DNA of 64,000 nt from Lampris incognitus (taxonomy: Eukaryota > Chordata > Actinopteri > Lampriformes > Lampridae): contig NC_079216.1 in NCBI RefSeq assembly GCF_029633865.1, positions 21,716,519 through 21,780,518 on the forward strand. Direction: 5' to 3'. Shown here in pieces: positions 53,571 to 64,000 of this stretch (positions are counted from its first letter, which is position 1; each line of letters starts with the position of its first letter). Below the pieces are notes generated by a model, which saw nothing but the letters and a program-made list of their open reading frames with translations, did not search any database and was not told the DNA's origin. The translations under genes were made by a program, and so were the position numbers.

Positions 53571-55319
53571 TGGTGTTTATGACCTGGTTCTTACTTCTGT
53601 CGTTTTTGCCATCGTGAACATCAGTTATTTTATTCACCGGCTTCATTGTTGAAATCTTGGGATGGGCCCATCTACAAACAGCTTTAAAACGGCGTGGAAT
53701 ACCATCATTGAACCCATCCTTTCAAAAAAAAAAAAAAAAGTTCCTCAGTCAGACTTTGCACATGATTTCCTATCATGTAGGACTTCTCAGCTGCAGTGGC
53801 TAGTCGATCAGTACTGCTGCCTACATGGTATGGAGAATGGTCCTTCCTGCAAGTTGAACCAGGACGTAGCTTAGCAATGCAGTCAACCGTTTCTGATGAT
53901 ATTGGACATTCCAGGTAATAACTTTAAACTTTCATTTTTGTTACACTTCCAAAATGTTGATAAACGTGGGTTAAATTGGACTTATTAAAACATGTCCAAT
54001 GGTGGTATTCCATGAACTCAGTAAGACACCGTTGTAAAGCTGTGTCTAGTGGTGGTCCCATGTCCGAGATCTCCAAAATGACACTGGTGAATAAATTAAC
54101 TGATATGTACAATGGCAAAAACTACAAAAATAAGACCAGTTGTGTGTGTGTGTGTGTGTGTGTGTATATAAAACCCTAATTATTCTCTAATGGTAATCAT
54201 AGCGTATGGAGAGTGTTTTCTAAGAACTGTGCAGCAGGCGTCTTTTGACAAAAGGTGTTCAACAACTGGGGCAAGTGCCAAGAAAGAATCAAATGCGTGA
54301 AATGAAAATGCATCAAACTCGAGATCAGGAGCAGACCTCATGCAAAAAATCTGTCATAGGCTATTACATTACACTGGTCTACAATTCAAACTGGATTTCT
54401 TTTACTGAAGGGCCGCCATGTTTGGCAAATTATAAAATATAATTTCCTCCAGAGTTTTTCACTTTTACAACTTGTAAAGACTACAGCCATGTCAGGATCA
54501 TACTGGATTGAAGTCACGCATCCTGCTGGAAAGTCCTTAAAATACTGAATCTCCCAGAGGGAAACTAATTCAGTTTGAGTAGAGCTCATCACACAGTCCG
54601 TATACAATTTTGAAGTTGTGACACAAGAGCTTCTTTCCATGAACATAAATATGCACTTAAAAAAATACCAACAGATAGTTTTAAAACTAAATTAAACACT
54701 TTTTCAAGGCACACATTCAGCTCTAACAGCACACTAGTGTGCCGCAGTACACCAGCTGAAACACGCTGATGTTAGACCATTGTTTCAGAGACTATGGATC
54801 AGAACTATCATCCCAATGCTGATGGGTCCTTGCAACACAAGAACAACAATGTTCGATCATGTGCCCATGAGTCTCAAGACAAGAGACTATGTAGGTCAGT
54901 GCTTTTGTCTGCACCTCTGAATGAACAATGTGGAGTGCTCCCTGAAGAAAGCACCTGGCATCAACCCATGCTGCTGCCCTTGAAAGCTGATGATCAGTCA
55001 AGAAGGGGGGGGGGGCTTGTCCAATTCACATTCTAACAAATTGAGCTTGACTGCACTAATCTAGGCACAAAACTGATGAAGATCTGCTATGGGCCTTGAT
55101 CGAGTATCAGTGAAGTGGCTACTGTACTCTACAGTCAGACTGGCAGGCAGCAAGCTGATCCCTGATGCTACATCGTCACTCTGAATAATTGATCGACACC
55201 TGCACAACATAAATTATAATACTTATAGTGGGCACTTAGGTTCCTGGGACTGAGTTAAAAGCTTTTGTCATCAAGATGGATGAAGGCTTGTAAAGGCTTG
55301 ACATTAAAAAGTCCAGCGA
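53571..55319 (-). other. Intronic or intergenic DNA without recognised gene
   Basis: A (GT)n run lies at about 54139-54164 and a G-run at 55007-55016. Short frames show no similarity. Confidence 0.4.
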
Positions 55320-55478
55320 GTTCTGGGTCTACCCCAGGGTCTCCTCCCAGTTGGTCGTGCCCAGAAAACCTCCAAAGGAAGGCACCCAGGAGGCATCCTA
55401 ATCAGATGCCTGAACCACCTCAACTGGCTCCTTTCGACACGAAGGAGCAGCGGCTCTACCCCGAGCTCCCTCCATCAT
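55320..55478 (-). repeat. Rex3-like LINE fragment
   Basis: About 160 bp match the C-terminal coding part of the LINE at 33798-36004 (plus-strand text AACTGGCTCCTTTCGACACG corresponds to the region near 34050). Both ends are truncated. Confidence 0.75.
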
Positions 55479-56261
55479 AAGGAATGTTGCATGATGAATA
55501 TATATCATGATATCTACTCAAATATGCAAAAATAACACATTTAAGGATCTAACTGGGGTTCTTCACATTGAACCGTTTGGTAATGTAAAATATAAAATCA
55601 AACCAAAACTAGCTTTCAAATAATAATCCCCCAAATATTTCTCAAGTCATTTAGTGTATAATTTTGGGCATTAGCTTAAATTCTTATCATTAATTCTGAT
55701 GACGAAATTGTGTGTCATGACATGATGAGATCTGAATTTCATCCAGAATGAATTTCATTCAGCCGTCCCAAAATCTATGACCCAAATCATTTCCCTTCTC
55801 ACAAATGGCCTATGAGCATGTTTTACGTGTAAATAAATAATCTGATCAGAAACCAATAAAATACATTACTCCTACTTCATGTTGTCGTTATCAGGATAAA
55901 GTTGAAATCAGGGTAAGCATAACACGATTATTGTACCTCGATACTTGATCAATTTGTTAACACATGTAAGCAGCATAGTCAACTTGATAAGCTTTATGGA
56001 ATGATGTATATGGAAGGCCACAAGGTGCACTGAACAGGATATTTTAACAATGCAAACATGGAGAAATGCCGTGTTTTGCAGGAGTCTTTAAACATGAAAC
56101 AGTTATTACAGTTACATAGTCAGCAGGGTTGCCATATATAAAAGGTGACTAAAAAAACGAACAATATAACTTTCATTTTATGCCCCCAAAGGGCTTAGCC
56201 TTGGCACAGGCCTAGTTTCAGAGAGCCCTTTGGGGGCCCAACACAGGGAATGAAAGTTATG
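55479..56261 (-). other. Stretch without recognised gene
   Basis: AT-rich; the inverted words CCCAAAGGGCTTAGCC and GAGAGCCCTTTGGGGG at 56187-56240 form a short stem-loop. No coding similarity. Confidence 0.4.
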
Positions 56262-57536
56262 GTGAACTCCAAAGGAGTTGAATCAAGTGCAACTGGACTT
56301 GGTATATATCCGTGATGAAGTTTCGCCTCTCATCCAAGAGGGTCCCTCAGTTCATGCCTTTCTGACTAGACCAAGCTAGTCTGACTGGCTAGTGATAAGA
56401 CTCAGAAATTTACCCTCTTGGAGTCGTTGTCAGAGCTATAGATGTCCATGGCTCTTTGTGTCCCGATGTTTACCAACGCCCGTCGCCAACAGAGCCATAG
56501 ATATGAGTGGCTCTTTTGTGTACCGATGTTGGCTGCGCCCGTCGTTATCGGAGCTATTGATATGCGTGGCTCTCCTGTGCTCCGATGTCAAGCTGTGCCC
56601 GTCGCCATCGGAGTTATTGATTTGCATTTGTTTAGCAGCGACGGTCGTTGGGGGTGTTAGTTTCGACTTCATTATTCAGTGGTCATGAGAGTCGTTGGAG
56701 CCGTTAGTGACCGACTGTTGTTCTTGGAGGCTAGGCTTCTTGAGTCTCCTGGGTAGAGATGAAAGGACGGCATTGTAAGTGGGAGACAGGTGATGTCGCA
56801 GACCTCCTCCTCTGTTGAGGGATGGTTTTTCCAGTTTCACATAGATGGCTTCCTTCACCCCTCTTTCAAACCATCTATCTTCTCTGTCCAAAATGTGTAC
56901 GTTGCTGTCCTCGAAGGAGTGTGTCTTCTCCTTTAGGTGTAGACAGACTGCCGAGTCTTGTCCTGAGGAGTTTGGACTTCTGTGTTGGGCTATCCGTTTG
57001 TGTAGTGGTTGTTTGGTTTCTCCTATGGATAGGTCGGTGCAATCCTCATTGCATTGTACAGCATACACCAGATTGCTTTTTCGGGTGTGTGGTACACGGT
57101 CTTTGGGATGAACCAGTCCTTGTCGGCGTGTGTTGCTGGGTTTGAAGTATACAGGGACGCGGTGTTTGTTGAAAATTCTCCTGAGTTTCTCGGAGACCCC
57201 AGAAACATATGGGATGACTGGGCTCTTCCTTCTGTTCCTTTTCTCCTCGTCGCTCACCTGGTTGGTCTTTTTGGAACGTGTTGCAGTTTTCACAAAGGTC
57301 CAACTGGGGTAGCCGCATGTTTTTAAAGCTCCCCTCAGGTGTTTGTGTTCTTCTCGTTGGGCCTGAGTGCTGCTGGGCACATTCTGAGTCTCATCACCAG
57401 CCAGTCAGACTAGCTTGATCTAGTCAGAAAGGCACGAACTGAGGAAGCCTCTTGGATGAGAGGTGAAACGTCTTCACGGATATATACCAAGTCCAGTTGC
57501 ACTTGATTCAACTCCTCTGGATAACCATAACCTGGA
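56262..57536 (-). mobile_element. Penelope-like element with inverted flanking repeats
   Basis: The flanks 56262-56400 and 57402-57536 are inverse copies of about 137 bp (for example AGTTGAATCAAGTGCAACTG on the left and its inverse on the right), roughly 90 percent alike by eye. Between them, the minus strand encodes the C-terminal GIY-YIG endonuclease region. Penelope-like elements are known for complex terminal repeats in either orientation. The reverse transcriptase is missing. Confidence 0.78.
56676..57380 (-). pseudogene. Penelope-like GIY-YIG endonuclease region
   Basis: The 234-codon minus-strand frame has a basic linker, CGYPSWTFVK, PYVSGVSEKLRRIFNKH, then the endonuclease block: NLVYAVQCNEDCTDLSIGE in place of the classic pair of GIY and YIG (the second tyrosine reads serine), ETKQPLHKRIAQHR, HSFEDSNVHILDREDRWFER and SPTYNAVLSSLPRR. 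The upstream reverse transcriptase is absent, so this fragment cannot act alone. The endonuclease normally nicks target DNA for priming. I call it a pseudogene because of the truncation and the altered YIG residue. Confidence 0.75.
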
Positions 57537-58119
57537 TGAATGAGAACATTCACAGACACGTTATTGTGTTCGTTTTTAAAATTAGACCCCTTTACATAAT
57601 GCAGTCCTGCTGACCATCCAGGGCATTACTACAGGTATGGGGCCTGAATTGCTTGGGTTAGGGTTAGATCTGAAAAGAAAGATCTTGCATTTCATCAGGA
57701 AAATAAGCTTCTAAGTAGGCTAAAATTACTAGCTGGCTGTAAATTATTCAAAAATCACTACCTTAAATTATGCTTTTCACCGTTTCCACAAAAACAGACA
57801 AAAGGTCTAAAGATCTTTCATTTCACATATTGGGTCTCCAAAGGACTCTCTGAAAGTAAGCCTGGACCAAGGCATGAAATGCTGAAATTAAAACTTTGTT
57901 GTATGACTAAACCAAATACATTGTTGGAAAGGTCTCGAGTAACATTATGTCAGTCTGGAGATTGTTCTTTTTTTTAGGTTTATTAGCAGTTGGCAAACAT
58001 CAATTTGGTGCATTACCCCCAATAAACGGAATGGAGAGTGGATCAAAATGTCTACTTAAAAAAAAACAACAACAAAACACGTCTTCTCAAACTAGTTATT
58101 TCAAAGGTTTCTGAGAGGG
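57537..58119 (-). other. Stretch without recognised gene
   Basis: No repeat or frame recognised. Confidence 0.4.
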
Positions 58120-59165
58120 ACTAAAAGCCTCTCTAAGCAGCTGCTGCACACATTCTCCAGAAACTCCTACAATGCCCAGAAATGTCCTTGGTGCATCTAC
58201 AATTATGTCAATTCGCTCCGATTTTCTTTTTCCTCCAGCAGTACAATTAATTACCATTGCCAAAAGCCCAAAAACTTGATCTGGCCCTTACAAAAGCAAA
58301 ACTCAGTGCGCTTTTTGACTAACTTGTTCTCCTTAGCGTCTTGTCTCACATCATTCTCATTGTTTCTCTCCATTCTTTTCGCAGTTTCAATTTCCAACAA
58401 TCCCTTTTCTGCTCATCTTATTCACTTTCTCTTCCTTAATTCTTTTTGGACACTGTGCTGACCCTGTATCAGGATTTCCCTTGCAGTACATGCACTTCAC
58501 TTGCACTTTCACCACTTCACAATTTTCCATGTTGCTATTGTCCTCCCTACATCTCCCAAATCTCCTGACTCCATTATATACTGCAGCAACATGTCCACAT
58601 TCTTGACAACAAAAACATCTGAGAGGAGCTCGCTCATATGGCCTCACCCTGTAACTCAAGTAATCAAGGTACACTCTTTTTGGCAATTCCCCTTCAAAGG
58701 TCAAACACAAAGAATTATTAACCTTCTCTCCTCTGAATTTAGTCATTCTTGCCTCAAACAAAACTGCAACATCCCGAAATGACTCAGCCTCTACTAACAA
58801 TGGCCCACCACTTATCACTCCCTTGTTCTTTGCTCTTAATCCAAGCGGGAAGCAAGTCACACAGACTTCTAAATATCTCAATCTTAAGGGCTCTATCCCT
58901 CTGACACTTTGAGATACAATCAGTGATAACCATCCCACTTGTAGTTCTCCTGATCAATTGTGAATCTCCAAGTGTTCTCCCTATAAACTTTCCAACCTCA
59001 TGTGAGTCCTTGAAAATCCCGTCTTCTTTTGACACGGCTATCATCCCAACAAGATACTTGTCCATTCCCAATGACTGACTAGAATCACTGGAGCAATTTG
59101 ATGTATTCCTTCTTATTTTCAAATCCTTTCATGTGTCCTCATTCTCATTTCCAATTTCGCTCTCC
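58120..59165 (-). pseudogene. LINE ORF1 (gag-like, zinc knuckle) relic
   Basis: Minus-strand frames encode a gag-like protein with TLGDSQLIRRTTSGMVI, YLSYRVRPYERAPLRCFCCQ, ECGHVAAVYNGVRRFGRC and KCMYCKGNPDTGSAQCPK. These are CCHC-type knuckles typical of ORF1 proteins in I-clade or related fish LINEs, with one of the knuckle cysteines replaced (VAAVYNG in place of VAAVC). Downstream, RIDIIVDAPRTFLGIVGV continues the protein after a frame change. It is one frameshifted relic without the ORF2 reverse transcriptase. The clade call is tentative. Confidence 0.65.
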
Positions 59166-59484
59166 ATCTCCGACTCCAATCCCACCCTTACGAAAATATC
59201 TTATTAACTTGATATGGTCAATTAATTTTCACCCACTTAACAATTAGATATTTAAAATCTAATCACACAAATTTATTTCCCATCCCATTAAACCCCTAAG
59301 TGTACTCTCAATTTAGTATTTACAACGTCCAATTCTAGGAGATACACTAATTTTAAAAAAAACTACAACTCCCTTGAGCAGCACAATGCAGCTTGATACA
59401 AATCAGCACCATGGTTGTAGTTCTTCCGGTTTGCAAAATTGTTTTTTTTAAATACATCTACATTTACTGCACACTGCATTTAGA

Positions 59485-59850
59485 AGAAGGAAAGCTACTT
59501 TAATTTGTCATTGTATTCTTACAACGAATTGTATTCTTACAGTGAATTGTTCTTCTACATTTAACCCATCCTATTGTATAAGAACAGTGGCAGCGGCAGC
59601 GCCCAGGGACCAACTCCAGTTCTTCTTTCCACCGCCTTGCTCGGGGGCACAGGCACGAGTATTAACCCCAACATGCATATCTTTTTGATGGTGGGAGGAA
59701 ACCGGAACACCTGGAGGAAAACCCACGCAGACATGGGGAGGACACGCAAACTCCACACAGAAAGGACCTGGGATGGCCTGGGGTTCGAACCCAGGACCTT
59801 CTTGCTGTGCAGCAACAGTGCTAACCACTGGGCCACCATACCACCCAGTT
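59485..59850 (-). repeat. tRNA-derived SINE (family 3)
   Basis: The minus strand starts TGGCCCAGTGGTTAGCAC (A box) and GGGTTCGAACCCCAGG (B box) with the same head as the SINE at 41417-41881. It has a different 3' part: CCAACTCCAGTTC-inverse, CTATACAATAGGATGGGTTA and AAAGTAGCTTTCCTTCTTCT. A shared head with different tails is common among SINE families. Confidence 0.78.
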
Positions 59851-59855
59851 CAGGT

Positions 59856-59957
59856 GGCTGGTGTGACGGGGGACGATGCAGAGGACAGGAAGAGATGGAA
59901 ACGGATGAGCCGCTGTGGCAACCCCCAGAGCAGCCGAAAGTAGTAGTAGTAGAAGAT
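59856..59957 (+). repeat. RTE-like LINE, last 100 bp (copy E)
   Basis: CAGGTGGCTGGTGTGACG, GCAGAGGACAGGAAGAGATG and GAGCAGCCGAAAGTAGTAG match the 3' end of copy A at 5203-5304. Confidence 0.85.
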
Positions 59958-61569
59958 TGCATAAGGCATTTTATATGGCTTCCCAAAATTGATAGACGTG
60001 AATGAAGTAGTGCCCATTTGTTTTTCACTTCATATTACGATGAAAATATTCGGCAAGATTATGAAATTAGGATTAGGGTTGGGGTCAGGGTTAGCCATCC
60101 ATGGATAGTAAGATCCTGGGCTCACGTTCATATCAACAGCCTTGTCTTCAATGCAGGGCCACTGTGTCGCCCCCCACATGGTTTATTAGGCGGCTTATTT
60201 GGAACAAAGCACACAGATGTTGATTTATTTAGGATATTGTAGCAAGTACTGAAAAACGCGTTTTCGAGTTGTGTTCCAATGTTGGAAATGTTGCATTCGA
60301 AGAATTTTCTGGCAAGATGTAAAATAATCTTCATAATAACTAACAAACTACAGCTCATATACATTCACTGAATGAAAATTATGAAAGTAAAATGCACATT
60401 TCTTGCTGGAAATGTTATCAAAACCCATTTCAAAATGCCGAAACTCTTAAAATATTGCATTTTTCACTGAGAATAAAAGGAATGTCAGCCATTTTGTTTC
60501 TTTTCGCAGACAGAAACTTGACAGTCACAGCATGACACAGGCTCCACAAACATTGGCTACAAGTTGAAATGTTAATATGAAAAAAAAAATTTTTTTTGGT
60601 TCAGAAACGTCAAGATTTTAACATATCAACAGCTTGTAAAAATGTAAAATGCCAACATTTTATCCTGGCGAGCATCCCGTGACCCTGAGAGCAGGATAAG
60701 CGGTTTGGATAATGGATGGACGGATGGACTGGGTTACGTTGCTGCATCCTGGGTTTAGCGTCGCTCGAGACGATTGTGATTGGTTTAAAGAAATACAAAT
60801 AAGACGGGGCGTTTTTCCCTAAGCCAGAATAATAGTGGGTTCAACCAGACCTTTCTCCAGCGCTGGCACAGCGCTCAATCGAAGTGTGGACTAGGGAGCG
60901 AGACAAGGCATGTGCCAATGGCCAACTTAATTTTGTCCAGCACATTTATTGTAGTCTACCTGTTTATATTCTGCACAATAGTCCTGATCCAGACAAAGGC
61001 AGAACTGTTAAGTCACACCATCTTTAGACATGACATGTGCCTACTTTTATTTCTGGCCAATTAACCAACTCGAGTTCAGCAATGATATGTGAAATGTCAT
61101 GAATGACTGCTTCTGAGTAGCAACAGGAAGGCGTCACATTAATTTGACTAGCTGACTGCATCTGTCCAGTCACAAGATCACAAACAGAATAGGTTCGGGC
61201 TGCATTACTTGCTAAAATGACAGGAAGCTTTGAAGTGTTAATGTAGGTTATTGTTCAGATTATACGACTGTCAACGTAAAGGCAAATGTATAGGCCTATC
61301 TGACCTGAACTCACCAACTCAAAATGCTTTTAGGGAATTTTAGCAGTAGTGAGTGACTACATAGGAGCTTTCCAGTATAGTCTTGATTTATTGGCACTTT
61401 GACAAATCTGCCAATATCTTACCGTGGTATAAAAGCAATGTTTCCTTCCCCCATCACCATTTCCTTAACATCTGCCAGTGTATGGCGTTTTATGAAAGAC
61501 GGGCTCTGAATAGCCAGGTCAGACCTGTACACCATAAGAGAGAAAACATTTCACAGCCTTTGTAGACTG
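59958..61569 (-). other. Probable far1 first intron, no gene
   Basis: A tail fragment of the SINE family at 41417-41881 (GAGAGCAGGATAAGCGGTTT with a GGAT repeat) lies at 60665-60728 on the plus strand. Nothing else is recognised. Confidence 0.45.
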
Positions 61570-62070
61570 GCTCCAAACTCAAGCGATACCGCGGGGCAGT
61601 GGGAACGGAGCTCGTGATTCTGATTACACACAGCTGATTCATATCACTACAACCACAACCATTGCTGCCACCGTCCATCCATGTTTGGTAAACGGACGAG
61701 GCTCAGACGATGCTTCCAAAAACGCTGGATATGAAAAGCTGATATACAGGACGGACGGGAAACACGCAGTGCGCGAAGAAGAAGACGACTGCGTGGGTTT
61801 CCAGCAGAAGCGCTCGTGTGCTGTGCTGTGCTAGTGGAGAGAGGCAGGACCATCAGCGTGGGAGCGCTGCATGACGCCGAACCAAGTAAACCCACACAAC
61901 CGCTGTCGCCTCGGCGAAAGCGACGCGTCTCCCCCACCCGTAAATCTCGTCCGGTCACGCATTACAAGGCACAACTGCGAGTTACTAAAACGTTTGTTTA
62001 GAATTGATCTACCGAGCCGAAAAGGGAGCTCCTCCCAAATAACATTAGCCACCCCTCCATCCTCACTCAC

Positions 62071-62360
62071 ATCTCTTCCGCGGCTACCGATGCACGCTGG
62101 CGCATGTTGGAAAGCTCGAACGACATTTCTAGTTGCTTCGTTCACGGCTATGTTGCACCCTTGAGATGAAACACAACCTGCCGAAAAAAACACAACACGT
62201 TAGGTGCTGTGAAGGACACACGGTACCTGATAGAGAAAGAAAGACCGCTGTCCCTGGCTCCAAACTTGTGACCGGGAGCCGCGGGTGCTGCTCGCTGTGG
62301 CGGAGGAGAAACGAGTCGACACGAAAACAGGAAACGTTAACTGGCCACATCATGTAGCGA
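62071..62360 (-). other. far1: Candidate non-coding first exon of far1
   Basis: A strong minus-strand donor GAGAT|GTGAGTGAGG lies at 62070 (exon end 62071). The acceptor at 49787 shows that an upstream non-coding exon must exist. The start is a guess, placed just downstream of the CRE. Confidence 0.3.
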
Positions 62361-62363
62361 GCG

Positions 62364-62371
62364 TGACGTCA
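62364..62371. promoter_or_regulatory. CRE consensus TGACGTCA
   Basis: A perfect palindromic cAMP response element in the CpG-rich region. CREB/ATF proteins bind this motif. Its use for far1 is inferred. Confidence 0.55.
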
Positions 62372-62729
62372 CCACACCGCGTTTCCACGCTGGGAATTCT
62401 CATTAATTTCAACGACGCGTGAAAGTTCCGACGAACGCAAACGCGCAACATATCCACGTAAACGTGACAAAAAAGCGACTTTGTTTAACCCTCCCCAACA
62501 AAATCTTCACAATGAAAGCACAGAGGCGCGCTGCTAACTGAAGCGACAATTCAGGTCTTGAAAGGGAACTTCGGGGGTTGGCCAGGAATCTAGTCTCTCT
62601 GTCTGTGGAAACGCTGGAAGTTTATATCCATAAGTTATGTCCATACTGACTATTCTCATAGATTTAAATCAGCCACATATATCCAAATGTCACATTCTGT
62701 GATCTGCCAGTCTGCCACATCCGTGCTTT

Positions 62730-62753
62730 GTGTGTGTGTGTGTGTGTGTGTGT
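62730..62753. repeat. (GT)n microsatellite
   Basis: Twelve GT units followed by a purine-rich GAGGG stretch to about 62790. Confidence 0.9.
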
Positions 62754-63149
62754 GAGGGAGGGGAGGGGGAGGAAGAGAGAGAGGGAGAGCGTCCGTGTGA
62801 ATGTGCGTGTGTGGGCAATACAGTAAATGACATAAACATGTGCATGTGAGTATCAGGCAAGATCCTAATGCTCTTCTTCCTGCATCCTAATGAATACATT
62901 CTGTGTAGTATCTGGGTGTGAGGATGCGGAAGGGTCGTTTTCAGTGATACAAAAGCAGAAGAGCGACACATCTTGCCCTCTAGTGTTCAGCTATGCCCTT
63001 GCAGCAGCAGTAGAAATACTCCATGACATACAAGGACATAAAAAAACAATTTGTCTCCAAGTTTATTCAGAAAACACCACAACAGATTTTTCCTCGTTTA
63101 TCAGTCAAGACAAATACAAACAAATAAACAAACAAAAAAGTACTTTAGT

Positions 63150-63265
63150 CTGGCGGCCTGTCCAGGGTGTTTCCCCGCCTGCCGCCCTATGACTGCTGGG
63201 ATAGGTTCCAGCATCCCTGCGACACAGAGCAGGATAAGCGGTTTGGACAATGGATGGATGGAAAG
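63150..63265 (+). repeat. SINE (family 2) 3' end fragment
   Basis: GGCGGCCTGTCCAGGGTGTT, GACTGCTGGGATAGG, AGCAGGATAAGCGGTTT and a GGAT repeat match the tail of the SINE at 41417-41881. Confidence 0.75.
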
Positions 63266-63636
63266 TGCTTTATTTCCATCACACTATAAAATAGGTATTG
63301 GTTGTGTAACGCCTTTTTAGTGACCCCCAAATCAGTGCAATCAGAAAGTCGGTCCAGATATAACACATTATTTACTGAACTTTTGAACTTCTTTTACATG
63401 TCTTGCATTGTACTAAGTATAACTTCTGGACAGGATTATATGGGTCCTTTTTGTAGATTATGTATAATGACACTGTTTTTGGTCTTTCTTTTATATACAT
63501 CTTCCTTCAATGTTGTCTGGGTGTTGATCTACTCTCCACAAAGAGATCCACGCCTGCAAATAAAATGAGGACACCAAAAGTTAGGAAAACAACTAATATA
63601 CAATACCAACCTTGCTATCAGACAAAGTATTGTTCT

Positions 63637-63639
63637 CCA

Positions 63640-63688
<49 letters not shown>
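63637..63688. repeat. (AC)n microsatellite
   Basis: About 25 AC units. Confidence 0.95.
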
Positions 63689-63689
<1 letters not shown>

Positions 63690-63844
63690 ATTTTTGTAAA
63701 AAGAGAACATTTGTCTATTGAATTTTATTGAAAAAGGGAATGGACAGGTGGCTGTGCATTTGGAAAGGTCACCCTGAGCACACTGTTCTACTCTCACTTG
63801 CTGAAAAAGATGCAAAGACCTTTTACAATATTACAATGTTATAA

Positions 63845-64000
63845 TTTCATTTAGCAGATACTTTTATCCAAAGCGACGTACATATGAGAGTTAATACAAC
63901 ACAAGGAAGGATCTAGTCAGGAGACAACAACACAAGTAAGTGTCAAAAAATTAGGTTCAAGTGCGATATGACATAGGTGTCAACAGGCAGTGGACAAAGG
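63845..64000 (+). repeat. Interspersed fish repeat, partial
   Basis: CATTTAGCAGATACTTTTAT then CCAAAGCGACGTAC is a block I recognise as abundant in fish genomes. It runs off the window edge and its class was not resolved. Confidence 0.5.

Larger units (their letters stand above)
61570..62560 (-). promoter_or_regulatory. far1: CpG-rich region, probable far1 promoter
   Basis: CpG dinucleotides are dense here compared with the rest of the window, as in vertebrate CpG-island promoters. No TATA box at an obvious position was seen. It lies upstream of far1 and no other gene was found between. A divergent gene beyond the right edge could share the promoter. Confidence 0.5.

Noticed and set aside
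61831-62193. 120-codon minus-strand frame in the CpG-rich region
   Set aside because: GC-rich DNA lowers stop frequency; no known motif is present and the region is better explained as promoter and non-coding exon.

Overview
This is nuclear DNA of a ray-finned (teleost) fish. The only host protein gene recognised is split into a dozen short exons with GT/AG borders and matches vertebrate fatty acyl-CoA reductase 1. The rest is dominated by fish-type mobile elements: a Rex3-like LINE, an L2 LINE, RTE-like LINEs with a (TAG)n tail, Tc1, hAT and piggyBac DNA elements, Penelope-like elements, tRNA-derived SINEs, and copia and gypsy LTR elements.

Layout. Positions 1-9.1 kb hold the 3' end of a copia element, a Penelope fragment, and a complete but broken Ty3/gypsy element (2134-9067, 5-bp target duplication ACGCC). 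A 5'-truncated LINE has landed inside the gypsy gag zinc knuckle. From 9.1 to 15.4 kb is non-genic DNA with a 54-bp minisatellite, cut by a second LINE copy and a hAT fragment, then a SINE and a short palindrome. From about 15.5 to 49.8 kb lies far1 on the minus strand: a long 3' UTR, then 12 coding exons that join in frame to give 517 codons. Exon 9 exists in two versions of identical length and phase (9a and 9b), which look mutually exclusive. The introns carry two Tc1-type elements, fold-back MITEs, a piggyBac MITE, a Rex3-like LINE, an L2, several SINEs, LINE copies, and two copies of an unclassified retroelement-like repeat. The untranslated 5' part of far1 probably extends to a CpG-rich promoter at about 61.6-62.5 kb, with a consensus CRE at 62364-62371. 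The first intron contains another piggyBac pair, a Penelope copy with inverted flanks, and a LINE ORF1 relic.

Function. The host contribution is one enzyme, FAR1: a peroxisomal, tail-anchored, NADPH-dependent reductase that makes fatty alcohols for ether lipids (plasmalogens). All other coding sequence belongs to mobile elements. Nearly all of it is broken; exceptions are the open reverse transcriptase frame of the LINE at 3.1-5.3 kb and the uninterrupted Tc1 transposase at 31.1-32.1 kb, which lacks its third catalytic residue. No operon, CRISPR array, rRNA or functional tRNA gene was seen. The most interesting host signal is the duplicated exon 9. The most interesting mobile-element signals are the unclassified duplicated-monomer repeat, the LINE-derived short element and the nested insertions.
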